The notes under the pieces were generated by a model, which was given only the letters and a program-made list of their open reading frames with translations, was not told where the DNA came from and did not search any database. Below, one piece after another: positions 43,602-52,023 of a DNA stretch of 64,000 nucleotides. The DNA lies in assembly GCF_022819085.1 (NCBI RefSeq), contig NZ_JALHAG010000011.1:62001-126000 (forward strand), given 5' to 3'. The stretch is from Planococcus ruber (GTDB lineage Bacteria; Bacillota; Bacilli; Bacillales_A; Planococcaceae). A program made the position numbers and the translations under genes. Numbering within the stretch: position 1 is the stretch's first letter; every line of letters starts with the position of its first letter.

Positions 43602-43617
43602 TATGACACTTGTCATA
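43602..43617 (-). promoter_or_regulatory. Palindrome in the des upstream region, candidate DesR site
   Basis: TATGACA-CT-TGTCATA is a perfect 7-bp inverted repeat about 100 bp upstream of the des start. DesR-P binds TCAT/ATGAC-type repeats upstream of the Bacillus des promoter, so this is the likely site; not proven. Confidence 0.65.
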
Positions 43618-43803
43618 TATTAGCGAATACGGCGCCCTAAAGAATCCGTTTTAAGAGGCATGCTGGTTTTAGCAGCGCCGGTTTGTGGAATACCAGTAAA
43701 GAAACGAAGAATTCTTCCATTCAATACCGTCGATATTCTTTTTCATTTCCCCTCCATCAGGTATACTGGAATAAATCAGAAAATTCAAAGAGAGGTGAAC
43801 AGT

Positions 43804-44052
43804 GTGACTGGGCTCGTAGCTGTGATTATGATTTTTTCAATTCCACTCGCTGGCATCATTACCTCCCATTTCCAAACCCAAACGAAGCTTAAAAACAAAA
43901 TGATCGAAAGCCAACTGGAGCTTGAACGGCTGAAACATGAAAACTTTGTGATTGAGACGCAGAAGATGCGATTAGAATTAGAACAGATGAAACTTGAAGA
44001 TGCAAAAAGAGAGCAGCATTTCTTTATCGAAAAGGAAAAAACGCTTTTATAG
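43804..44052 (+). CDS. Small membrane protein with coiled-coil tail
   Basis: 82 residues from GTG 43804, about 6 nt after AGAGAGGTG; longer frames upstream lack a ribosome site. Residues 1-23 are one membrane helix; residues 25-80 are a charged, heptad-like helix (KLKNKMIESQLELERLKHENFVIETQKMRLELEQMKLEDAKREQ). Similar in build to PspB-type membrane anchors, but I do not recognise the family. Confidence 0.7.
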   Translation: MTGLVAVIMIFSIPLAGIITSHFQTQTKLKNKMIESQLELERLKHENFVIETQKMRLELEQMKLEDAKREQHFFIEKEKTLL

Positions 44053-44060
44053 CCTCTTTC

Positions 44061-44095
44061 AAAAGAGCCGGTTCAGCCAATCGGCTTTTTTCTTT
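44061..44095 (+). terminator. Terminator of the small membrane protein gene
   Basis: AGCCG and CGGCT pair around an 11-nt loop, followed by six T. Short stem, so moderate support. Confidence 0.6.
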
Positions 44096-44122
44096 GAAAT
44101 TTGCTAAACGGGCCCGCATAAA

Positions 44123-44163
44123 AAACGGAAGGCCATCGCTTGATCGCGATGCCTTCCGTTTTG
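44123..44163 (-). terminator. Terminator of cydC
   Basis: AACGGAAGG.CATCGC pairs with GCGATG.CCTTCCGTT with one mismatch, followed by TTTTT on the minus strand. Confidence 0.85.
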
Positions 44164-44165
44164 AT

Positions 44166-45872
44166 TTAGGCAAATATACTTTTTTCAATTTGCTTCAACC
44201 CATAGAAATACCCTTGCCGCTTCATGATTTCCTTGTAAGTGCCGGTTTCAATGATGCGGCCTTGTTCCATGACGACGATTTGATCCATCTGCTCCAGACC
44301 GGATAAGTCATGGCTGATGATGACGAAAGTATCCCCTTTGCCTTGGGCAAAAAGTTCTTGATAGATGGCGTGGGCCGTGCTGCTGTCGACAGATGAGACC
44401 GGTTCATCAAGCAGCCAGATCGGCTTCGATCTCAATAAAGCTCTGGCAATCGCCAGCCGCTGCTTTTCGCCGCCGGACAAGTTCGCCCCTTTTTCACTGA
44501 CCTTCATGTCCAGCGCGAAGTGGCCAAGCTGAACGTTGTTTAATGCGTTCCGCATCGCTTCCTCTGTCGCCTCTTCATTGGCAATCATCAAATTGCTGCG
44601 GATGGTCCCATAGAAGAAATGGTTTTCCTGCAGCACGACATTCATGGCCGCCCATAAACTTTCTTGGCGCACCTTTTGAAGCGGGATGCCCCCGACAGCC
44701 ACATCCCCGGAATCCACGTCTGCAATATTTAACAGAACCTGCAGCAAAGTCGACTTCCCTGAACCGCTTGGTCCGACAATCGCTGTTTTCGTTCCCGCTT
44801 TAAACGTAAGCGAGACATCCTGGAGCGCTGGACGCTCCTCGTCCGGATAGGCAAAAGACACTCCTTCCAGTTTAAAATCCAGCGGTCCGTTAGACAATTC
44901 AAGCGATTTCCCCTTGTTTCGCTCTTCTGCTACTATCTCTTCTAAACGGACAGCCGCTTTGCGGTTGTCTTCGAAATACGCTGGAAATACAGCCATTGGC
45001 GGAACGTTTTCAAATACAGCCAATGAAATCATCACAAGCATAGCCAAATACAGGCCGTCCAACTGGTCCGTGGCTACAAAATAAGTTCCTAATCCTAATA
45101 CGAAAAAAGAAACAAGGAGGGCTGCAAAACCATTCACAGACTGGCTTAAATTCTCCTCAAGCCCCACTTTTCGCTGCTGTTCTGCGTAGTCCTTCGAAAA
45201 AGCAGCCAGCTGCTGCTCTTTCGTGTCCAATTGCTGGTAGATTTTCAAATCACGGAAACCAAAAAGAAATTCAGCCGCTTCCGATGATAAAGCTGCCCGG
45301 CTTGCCCGAGTGGCGGAATCGATTTTTCTTTGGCGCCACGCAAAAACGGCCGGCACTGCAACAATTGTCAACATCATGCCTGCTGCTATCACGAGCGCAA
45401 TGGTGAATGAAAAGAAAGAGGCAAAGAAAATAGTGCTTAAAAAGACGATGCCAAGAACGACCGGCGGATAAAACACACGCAGCAAAAAGTTCTGCAAGCT
45501 TTCAACGTCTCCTACAATACGTGCCAATAAATCTCCGCTTCGATACTTCTGAAAGAGCTGCGGCGCATGCGGTTCAAGCCGTTCAAAAAAGGATACGCGC
45601 AAATTGCTCAGCATCGTAAAAGTTGCCCGATGCGAAAATAAACGCTCTGCATAACGGCTTAACGCTGATACGAGGCCGAATAATTTCAGGCAGGCTCCCA
45701 TCACGATCAAGATGGTCATCTGTGAAGTCAGTGCTGCTTTCGAGATCAAGTAACCGCTTGAAGCCATAAGGGCGACTCCTGCGATTCCCGCTAGAAAACC
45801 AAAGAAGATGGCGATGCTGACGTCTCTTTTTTCACGGACTGTCAGCAGCATCACTTGCTTTAATTCCTTCAT
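44166..45872 (-). CDS. cydC: Thiol reductant ABC exporter subunit CydC
   Basis: 568 residues: six-helix exporter domain then ATPase with Walker A VGPSGSGKST, signature LSGGEKQR and Walker B IWLLDEPVSSVD. CydDC exports cysteine/glutathione or handles haem and is required for cytochrome bd assembly. Start overlaps the cydD stop by 4 bp. cydAB are not in the window. Confidence 0.93.
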   Translation of the reverse strand: MKELKQVMLLTVREKRDVSIAIFFGFLAGIAGVALMASSGYLISKAALTSQMTILIVMGACLKLFGLVSALSRYAERLFSHRATFTMLSNLRVSFFERLEPHAPQLFQKYRSGDLLARIVGDVESLQNFLLRVFYPPVVLGIVFLSTIFFASFFSFTIALVIAAGMMLTIVAVPAVFAWRQRKIDSATRASRAALSSEAAEFLFGFRDLKIYQQLDTKEQQLAAFSKDYAEQQRKVGLEENLSQSVNGFAALLVSFFVLGLGTYFVATDQLDGLYLAMLVMISLAVFENVPPMAVFPAYFEDNRKAAVRLEEIVAEERNKGKSLELSNGPLDFKLEGVSFAYPDEERPALQDVSLTFKAGTKTAIVGPSGSGKSTLLQVLLNIADVDSGDVAVGGIPLQKVRQESLWAAMNVVLQENHFFYGTIRSNLMIANEEATEEAMRNALNNVQLGHFALDMKVSEKGANLSGGEKQRLAIARALLRSKPIWLLDEPVSSVDSSTAHAIYQELFAQGKGDTFVIISHDLSGLEQMDQIVVMEQGRIIETGTYKEIMKRQGYFYGLKQIEKSIFA

Positions 45873-47593
45873 TGCAAAACCCCTCCTTGCTGAATAGCCA
45901 GCATCTCCCGATAAGGGCTATACGTTTCCAACAGCTCTTCGTGGCTGCCTTTTGCCGCTGCTTTCCCGTCAGCAAGCACCAAAATCACATCCGAATTCCG
46001 CACTGTATGCAAGCGGTGCGCTACGGTAACGATCGTCGCATCACGGCCAAGTTCTTCAATAGCCTCTTGAAGAACTTTTTCAGTGTACAAATCCAATCCT
46101 GAGGTAGGTTCATCAAAAAGAATAAGAGACGGTTTCTTGAGAAAAGCACGGGCCAAGGCAATGCGCTGTTTTTCCCCTCCCGACAATCCTCTCCCCGCTT
46201 CTCCGACAGGCGTTTCGAATCCTTGCTTCAATGAATAAACCATTTCCAGAATTCCCGCTTTTCGGGCAGCCTCCGTTAATTCTTCTTCTGACGTTTGCTG
46301 GCTGGTGCCGATTAAAATATTTTCTTTGATCGTCCCCGCAAACAAGTACGGATTTTGTGAGATATAGCTTAGGTGGTCAAACCAGGATGTCTCAGCAATT
46401 TCACTTCTCGGGATGCCATTCACTAAAATTTGTCCATCCTGTAGCGGCAACAGGCCAGCAATGGCATGAAGCAAAGTCGTTTTTCCTGAACCGCTTTTCC
46501 CGATAATCGCGAGCCGGCTTCCCGGAGATGCCGCAATCTCAATTGGGCCTAATCCAAATCCATCTTCATATTGGAAAGACAAAGCATTTACGTTAATGGC
46601 AAAGGGCTGCTCGGGCATTTCAGCCTGGCCAAAAGCAACGGGTTGCCGTTCTTTTTCAAGTTCGGCAGCCAATCGTTTTGCTGCCGCTGCACTGCCGCGC
46701 CCTGTATGGAACGCGCTGCCGAAGTCTTTTAATAAATTAAAGAAATCCGGCACCAGGATCATCACAAAAAAGGCCGTGAAGAAAGTTAAATTATCATAAA
46801 CAACTAGACGCAAACCGATTTCCAGCGCGATGATCCCCATGCTGAGCATCGAAATGTATTCCAGCATCAGCGAAGATAAAAACGCCGACTTCAAAACTTC
46901 CATGGTCGCATCCCGGAAATCGAGGCTGCTTTTTTTGATGACTTGCTTTTGCTGCTCGGCACGCCCAAACAGTTTTAACGTCGTCAACCCTTGAAGGACA
47001 TCCAAAAAAGTTCCTGAAAAACGGCCCAGCTTTTCCATTTGGGCATCCGCTTTTTCTTTGGTCTTAATCCCGACAAGCGCCATAAATACTGGAATAAATG
47101 GAGCTGTGATCAAGATGATCAGGCCCGTCACCCAATGCTGTGAAAAAATCACAATCAATAGAAGAACGGGAATGATGGCACTTTGAACCATTTGAGGAAT
47201 GTATTTGCTGAAATAGGCGTCTACTTCATCGACTGCATCCAAAAGCAGGCTGACCTTTTCGCCAGATTGCCCTTGGACAGATGCTTGAAGCGGATTTCCT
47301 GCAAAAGAGGCAGTCAACTTTGTGCGCAAAGTGCTTTTAGCTTCAGACGCTAGATTTACGCCCGTTCTGCCGATCGCGTAGCCGCTGGCTGCACGAATTA
47401 ATATAGCCGCAAGCAGCCCCCCAAAATAAGGCAGAACTTCTCGGAATGAGGCATCTTTTAAAAACACCGCATCGGCAATCCAGACAAAAAACAATGCTTG
47501 CCCAATCATCGCAACTCCTTTTAGCAAAGAAGCGACAATCAACCAAGCCATTCTATTTTTCCGTTCATACGCTAGCTGTTTAAGATCAAGCAT
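45869..47593 (-). CDS. cydD: Thiol reductant ABC exporter subunit CydD
   Basis: 574 residues. TM domain with the CydD-like segment YFSKYIPQMVQSAIIPVLLLIVIF, then ATPase with Walker A IGKSGSGKTT, signature LSGGEKQR, Walker B LILFDEPTSGLD. Forms a heterodimer with CydC. Start is preceded by AAGGAGAG. Confidence 0.93.
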   Translation of the reverse strand: MLDLKQLAYERKNRMAWLIVASLLKGVAMIGQALFFVWIADAVFLKDASFREVLPYFGGLLAAILIRAASGYAIGRTGVNLASEAKSTLRTKLTASFAGNPLQASVQGQSGEKVSLLLDAVDEVDAYFSKYIPQMVQSAIIPVLLLIVIFSQHWVTGLIILITAPFIPVFMALVGIKTKEKADAQMEKLGRFSGTFLDVLQGLTTLKLFGRAEQQKQVIKKSSLDFRDATMEVLKSAFLSSLMLEYISMLSMGIIALEIGLRLVVYDNLTFFTAFFVMILVPDFFNLLKDFGSAFHTGRGSAAAAKRLAAELEKERQPVAFGQAEMPEQPFAINVNALSFQYEDGFGLGPIEIAASPGSRLAIIGKSGSGKTTLLHAIAGLLPLQDGQILVNGIPRSEIAETSWFDHLSYISQNPYLFAGTIKENILIGTSQQTSEEELTEAARKAGILEMVYSLKQGFETPVGEAGRGLSGGEKQRIALARAFLKKPSLILFDEPTSGLDLYTEKVLQEAIEELGRDATIVTVAHRLHTVRNSDVILVLADGKAAAKGSHEELLETYSPYREMLAIQQGGVLQ

Positions 47594-47740
47594 GCAATTC
47601 TCTCCTTTAGCTGCTGTTGCCTCTATTATAAAGCACGCAGGGCTAAATTCCGCTCCAGCCGCCCGCTGCCAAGCAATTTTCTGAGGCGTTTGTTACAAAT
47701 CTGTTCACAAACACACTGGAAGGAAAAAAGAAGGTCACAC

Positions 47741-47773
47741 AAAAAAATCACAGCGGCTTTTCGCTGTGATTTT
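47741..47773 (-). terminator. Terminator of the 58-residue protein gene
   Basis: AAAATCACAGCG and CGCTGTGATTTT pair around AAAAGC on the minus strand, followed by a T run that includes the gene's stop region. Confidence 0.85.
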
Positions 47774-47948
47774 AATAACGCGTCGAACGCGATTGCGAAT
47801 TCCTTTTCTGCGATCCTTGAAGGACTGATGACAAAAAAGAAATATCTTGCTGTATTTGCGATTTTAAATACTCGTCCATGCATTTCTGATATTCCATGCT
47901 CAGTTTATATAGCTCGTATTCAAAGATTGCTTGTTCCTCTTTTGTCAT
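47772..47948 (-). CDS. Small hypothetical protein, 58 residues
   Basis: Starts at ATG 47948 after GGTGAGG and ends at a strong terminator. TTGACT (48038-48043) and TACGAT (48015-48020) with a 17-nt spacer give it its own promoter, which makes it a credible gene despite its size. Predicted helical (EEQAIFEYELYKLSMEYQKCMDEYLKSQIQQDISFLSSVLQ) with a basic, Ser-rich tail. No family recognised. Confidence 0.65.
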   Translation of the reverse strand: MTKEEQAIFEYELYKLSMEYQKCMDEYLKSQIQQDISFLSSVLQGSQKRNSQSRSTRY

Positions 47949-48140
47949 CAAGATCCTCACCCCACTTCACGGTAGTTTCAAAGACCCAAGCATATGTACC
48001 TAAACTTTTTTGTTATCGTACCAATTATTTTCAGAAAAGTCAAATTATATAGGTCTTTTATTATAATATTTGCAATGGAATTATTTATAATTTGACCGTT
48101 TGTTAACTTTTCATCCCTATTATATCTATACCCTATATAA

Positions 48141-48185
48141 AAAAGTTAAAGCAGGCAAAAGCTAATTTATAGCTTGCCTGCTTTC
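48141..48185 (-). terminator. Terminator of wrbA
   Basis: AAAGCAGGCAAGCT pairs with AGCTTTTGCCTGCTTT (small bulge) on the minus strand, followed by T-rich sequence. The 230-bp region up to 47960 is otherwise AT-rich with nothing recognised beyond the small gene's promoter. Confidence 0.75.
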
Positions 48186-48193
48186 TTTGACTT

Positions 48194-48808
48194 TTATTGG
48201 CTTCTGCCATTTTTGATCCATTGTGCTACTTCTACTGTATGCTTTGCCTGATAAACCACGGCATCTTTCACGTCTTCTACCATATTTCCGTTTTGATCCA
48301 CACTAACACTCGTGCCATATGGATTTCCTCCCGCCTTGAACAAGGCCGGATCGTTATAGCCAGGTGCCGCAACAATCGCTCCCCAATGGAACATGGACGT
48401 ATAGACAGCCAGTACGGTCGCTTCCTGTCCACCATGCGGATTTTGAGCTGAAGACATAGCACTTACCACTTTATTCGCCAGTTTTCCTTGTGCCCATAAT
48501 CCTCCTGTCGTATCCAAAAATTGCTGGAACTGCGAAGGAACGTGTCCAAACCGTGTAGGAACGCTAAAAATGATGGCATCTGCCCACTCCAGCATGTCAA
48601 CATCTGCTTCGGGCACATCTGCTGTTGCTTCTGAATGGGCTTTCCATAAAGGATTTGAATCAATGGCTGCCTGTGGAGCGGTTTCTTTCACTTTCGCTAA
48701 TTTGACTTCTGCGCCCGCTTCTTTTGCAGCAGCTTCCGCCCATTGCGCCATTTGATAATTTGTTCCTGTTGAACTGTAATACAAGATTGCCAATTTGATG
48801 TTCTCCAT
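48194..48808 (-). CDS. wrbA: NAD(P)H:quinone oxidoreductase, WrbA type flavodoxin
   Basis: 204 residues. FMN-binding loop YYSSTGTNYQMA at about 10-21, PTRFGHVPSQFQQFLDTTGGLW, and the SSAQNPHGGQEATVL segment define the WrbA group, which does two-electron quinone reduction. Start ATG follows AAAAGGAGAG. Monocistronic. Confidence 0.93.
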   Translation of the reverse strand: MENIKLAILYYSSTGTNYQMAQWAEAAAKEAGAEVKLAKVKETAPQAAIDSNPLWKAHSEATADVPEADVDMLEWADAIIFSVPTRFGHVPSQFQQFLDTTGGLWAQGKLANKVVSAMSSAQNPHGGQEATVLAVYTSMFHWGAIVAAPGYNDPALFKAGGNPYGTSVSVDQNGNMVEDVKDAVVYQAKHTVEVAQWIKNGRSQ

Positions 48809-48949
48809 AATTTTCTCTCCTTTTTGTATAAAGTCCGTGACTGATACGTAAAGACAAAATTATCCTGAATTTGAGATTTTTCTTACGTTTACCCTTTCCC
48901 CGTTCTCCAGAAAAACTAAACAATCAAATACGCAATATCCTTCAATAAA

Positions 48950-48982
48950 ATAAAAAAAGAACGCTTTTGCGAGGCGCTCTTC
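48950..48982 (-). terminator. Terminator of the GIY-YIG gene
   Basis: AAGAGCGC and GCGTTCTT pair (one G-U) around a 9-nt loop on the minus strand, followed by seven T. Confidence 0.75.
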
Positions 48983-48989
48983 TGCATCA

Positions 48990-49340
48990 TTATTTTTGAA
49001 TGTTATAGCCGTTTTCCCCATAAGGCTTAAGCTGTTCCAGCCACTTTTCTTCCAGCAATTCCAGTTCCTTTTTCGGATTTGCCAACGGATCTTCCGATTT
49101 TTTCAACTCTTCGAGAACCGTTATTTCAAATTGCTCTTCGCCTTGTGCCAACCACTCTTCTTGCAATTGCTTGTTCGTGTGATTAGCGTTTCGCAGCATA
49201 AATTTGACGCCGTTCAATGTCTTTAAATTAGGGGTGCTGCCGACGAAGCATTTGCCGTTTTGCTTGTTTTGGATTTTGTATACCCCCGCTTTAATCGGCA
49301 TTTCTTTATACTGCATTTTCAACTCTTTTTTTCGTTCCAT
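48990..49340 (-). CDS. GIY-YIG family protein, probably catalytically degenerate
   Basis: 116 residues from ATG 49340 with AGAAAGG upstream. The GIY-YIG fold is recognisable (AGVYKIQNKQNGKCFVGSTPNL ... GEEQFEITVLEEL ... ENGYNIQK). The second motif reads FVG, so its Tyr is lost, and the usual Arg after the NLK segment is Thr-Leu. Glu in the ELLEEKWLEQL helix and the final Asn remain. Nuclease activity is therefore doubtful. It follows the DUF2087 regulator by 22 bp. Confidence 0.82.
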   Translation of the reverse strand: MERKKELKMQYKEMPIKAGVYKIQNKQNGKCFVGSTPNLKTLNGVKFMLRNANHTNKQLQEEWLAQGEEQFEITVLEELKKSEDPLANPKKELELLEEKWLEQLKPYGENGYNIQK

Positions 49341-49362
49341 TATGTTCAAGCCTTTCTCTTTT

Positions 49363-50109
49363 TTATTTTTCCAGCCAATATTCGCTGCCGTCTCTTGTCC
49401 GTCCAAGGAAGCCGTATTCGACCAAATATCTTCTGACCAATCCATAATCGCTAAAGATAGGCTCAATTATTCCATTGACTTGAGGTTCACTGTAGCGTTC
49501 CCCCGCAGTAAACTGTTTGCTGATTTCTTTTATGGCAACGAGCCGCTGCTTTTCTTTCGGAGGAAAACTTTTCAGTTTTTCCTTTTCAAAAAATTTCGCT
49601 AAGATTGCCTGTTCTTCTTCAGCTGTAACATTATACCGGTCATCAACCATTGTCGCAGTCTGATGAATTTCAATAAAAGCCGGGGCATATTCATCTTTTT
49701 CCTTTAACAGCTCCATCATCGCTAAAAACAGTTTCGCCTGCCGCTCTTTTTCCTTTAATACGAAACGGTGGTTGCGGATAGTTGAGGCACTGCCTATTTC
49801 CATTTCCTGCTGAATTTCAGCATCTTTTTTGCCTTCATAAAAAAAGCCGAGCAAACGGTTCTGGTGCTCAGTCAAACCCGTCAGTTTTTTATCCATGCCC
49901 ATCAAGTAATGGAAAACAGAGCCATGCGCCACTTCAATATGCAGGCGCATATAACGTTCCGCTTCATAGAATACCTCTTCATGAGGGTAAATAATCCCTT
50001 TTTCAATCTGTTCATTGCACAATAAGCATTGGTAGTGCCCTTTTTCTTCGATGAAGCCGTTTTTCACTTCATCCACTGTGGCTTCCCACAATCTTTCGGG
50101 TTTATTCAT
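49363..50109 (-). CDS. DUF2087 domain transcriptional regulator
   Basis: 248 residues. An N-terminal region with YQCLLCNEQIEKG (possible Cys pair), a middle LuxR-like HTH (LTEHQNRLLGFFYEGKKDAEIQQEMEIGSASTIRNHRFVLKEKERQAKLF), and a C-terminal DUF2087 module (FFEKEKLKSFPPKEKQRLVAIKEISKQFTAGERYSEPQVNGIIEPIFSDYGLVRRYLVEYGFLGRT). Co-transcribed with the GIY-YIG gene; target unknown. Confidence 0.82.
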   Translation of the reverse strand: MNKPERLWEATVDEVKNGFIEEKGHYQCLLCNEQIEKGIIYPHEEVFYEAERYMRLHIEVAHGSVFHYLMGMDKKLTGLTEHQNRLLGFFYEGKKDAEIQQEMEIGSASTIRNHRFVLKEKERQAKLFLAMMELLKEKDEYAPAFIEIHQTATMVDDRYNVTAEEEQAILAKFFEKEKLKSFPPKEKQRLVAIKEISKQFTAGERYSEPQVNGIIEPIFSDYGLVRRYLVEYGFLGRTRDGSEYWLEK

Positions 50110-50174
50110 ATCAAACTTTCACTCCATTTGTTTATAATATAATAAACATAATAAACTATTGTTTGAATTAAAAC

Positions 50175-50211
50175 AAGAAAACCTCTGCGAAAAATTACAG
50201 AGGTTTTCTTG
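50175..50211 (-). terminator. Terminator of the acyl-CoA synthetase gene
   Basis: Perfect 13-bp stem AAGAAAACCTCTG / CAGAGGTTTTCTT around a 10-nt loop. Confidence 0.85.
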
Positions 50212-50216
50212 AAAGT

Positions 50217-51860
50217 TTATATTTTTGCCTGCTTGCTTCGTTCCGTTGCCATTTCCCGCAATCTAAATTTTTGGATTTTCCCGGAGGCAGTCATCGGATA
50301 TTCTTTTGTAAATTCGATATAGCGCGGAATTTTATGATGTGAAATTTTCCCTTTGCAGTAATCCCGCAGCTCCTCCGGCTGCAGTTTCTCGCCGTCTTTC
50401 AAAATGACCCAGGCCATCAGCTCTTCGCCGTACTTTGGATCCGGTACGCCGACTACTTGTACATCTTGGACCGATGGGTGCTGATAGAGGAATTCTTCAA
50501 TTTCCCGAGGGTAGATATTCTCGCCTCCCCGGATCACCATGTCCTTGATGCGTCCTGTAACTGCGATATAGCCATCCTCATCTTCCACGGCAATATCGCC
50601 CGTATGCAGCCAGCCGTCTTCGTCAATGGCCTGCTTCGTCGCTTCCTCGTTTTGATAATAGCCTTTCATGATGTGGTAGCCTCTCGTACAGAGCTCGCCC
50701 GGCATTCCAATCGCGACTTCTTTATTCGTCACGGGATCCACAATCTTCACTTCCACTTCGGCGTGCGGCTTGCCGACCGTAGCGACTCGTTTTTCAATCG
50801 CATCATCAGCCCGTGTCTGCGTGATCACCGGCGAAGATTCGGTTTGGCCGTAAGCGATGGTGATTTCCGAAGCCCCCATTTCGCTGATCACTTTTTTCAT
50901 CACTTCGATCGGGCAAGGCGAACCTGCCATGATGCCTGTCCGCAAAGTCGACGTATCAAAGCTCTTAAAGTCGGGATGATTCAGTTCGGCAATAAACATT
51001 GTCGGAACGCCGTGCAAGCCTGTACATTTTTCATCCTGCACCATTTGAAGCACCCGTTTCGGTTCAAATTGCTCCGCAATGACCATCGTAGTCGAATGCG
51101 TCACAGCGGCCATCGTTCCGAGCACACAGCCGAAGCAATGGAAAAAAGGCACCGGTATGCATAAGCGGTCGTTTTCCGTTAAGTTCATCGTGTCGCCGAC
51201 AAGTTTGCCATTATTGACGACATTCAAATGCGTCAGCATGACTCCTTTTGGAAAACCGGTCGTTCCTGAAGTGTATTGAATATTGATGACCTCATCCGGA
51301 TCCATTGAGTTAAAACGCTTTTCCAGTTCCTCATCAGCCACCCGGTCCGCAAATGCTTCGAATTCGCTCCACGTATAAATTCCCGGATGCTGGTTTTCAC
51401 TCATTACGATGACACGTTTGAAATACGGAAGTTTGCTGCTTGTAACATTGCCTTTCTCTGCTGTTTTCAGTTCCGGACAAATGGTATTCAAAATTTCAAT
51501 ATAATTGGAGCTTTTGAACTCTTCGCCTAATATCAAGGTCGTCGCATCGGATTGTTTTAAAAGATACTCAAGTTCGCTTGCTTGATAACTTGTATTAACG
51601 GTCACTAGCACCCCGCCCATTTTCCCTGTCGCATATTGGCTGAGCAGCCACTCGCGTTTATTATCGGACCATATCGCAATGTGCTCGCCTTTTTCGATTC
51701 CTATTCCCATAAAAGCCTTTGCCAGGCGGTCTGTTTCCTGATCAAACTCCCGGTATGTCTTGCGGATGCCAAGTTCCGGATACACATAAGCTTCTGTTTC
51801 CGGATGGAGTGCTGCCTGCTGTCGCACAATTTGGCCTACGGTCTTTTCTAAAATCGCCAT
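50217..51860 (-). CDS. AMP-binding acyl-CoA synthetase (fatty acid CoA ligase)
   Basis: 547 residues from ATG 51860, which follows ATGGAGGG. Adenylate-forming signatures: P-loop YTSGTTGFPKGVM, the YGQTES motif, the GWLHTGDIAV motif, and the A10 lysine in PMTASGKIQKF at the C-terminus. It activates fatty acids with ATP and CoA. Medium- to long-chain specificity is likely; chain length cannot be read from sequence. Confidence 0.94.
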   Translation of the reverse strand: MAILEKTVGQIVRQQAALHPETEAYVYPELGIRKTYREFDQETDRLAKAFMGIGIEKGEHIAIWSDNKREWLLSQYATGKMGGVLVTVNTSYQASELEYLLKQSDATTLILGEEFKSSNYIEILNTICPELKTAEKGNVTSSKLPYFKRVIVMSENQHPGIYTWSEFEAFADRVADEELEKRFNSMDPDEVINIQYTSGTTGFPKGVMLTHLNVVNNGKLVGDTMNLTENDRLCIPVPFFHCFGCVLGTMAAVTHSTTMVIAEQFEPKRVLQMVQDEKCTGLHGVPTMFIAELNHPDFKSFDTSTLRTGIMAGSPCPIEVMKKVISEMGASEITIAYGQTESSPVITQTRADDAIEKRVATVGKPHAEVEVKIVDPVTNKEVAIGMPGELCTRGYHIMKGYYQNEEATKQAIDEDGWLHTGDIAVEDEDGYIAVTGRIKDMVIRGGENIYPREIEEFLYQHPSVQDVQVVGVPDPKYGEELMAWVILKDGEKLQPEELRDYCKGKISHHKIPRYIEFTKEYPMTASGKIQKFRLREMATERSKQAKI

Positions 51861-52023
51861 TTTAAATCCCTCCATTATGTAAACGGTTTCATTTCACTTT
51901 ATCATATTATCATAAAATTCCAACAATATTATTTTTAGTAAACGAGCGCCAAACTAAGCTTTCGCCCTTTAAGTGCTAAGCATGATAAAATGGAAGTATT
52001 CTGGACCACGAAAGGGAATTGAA

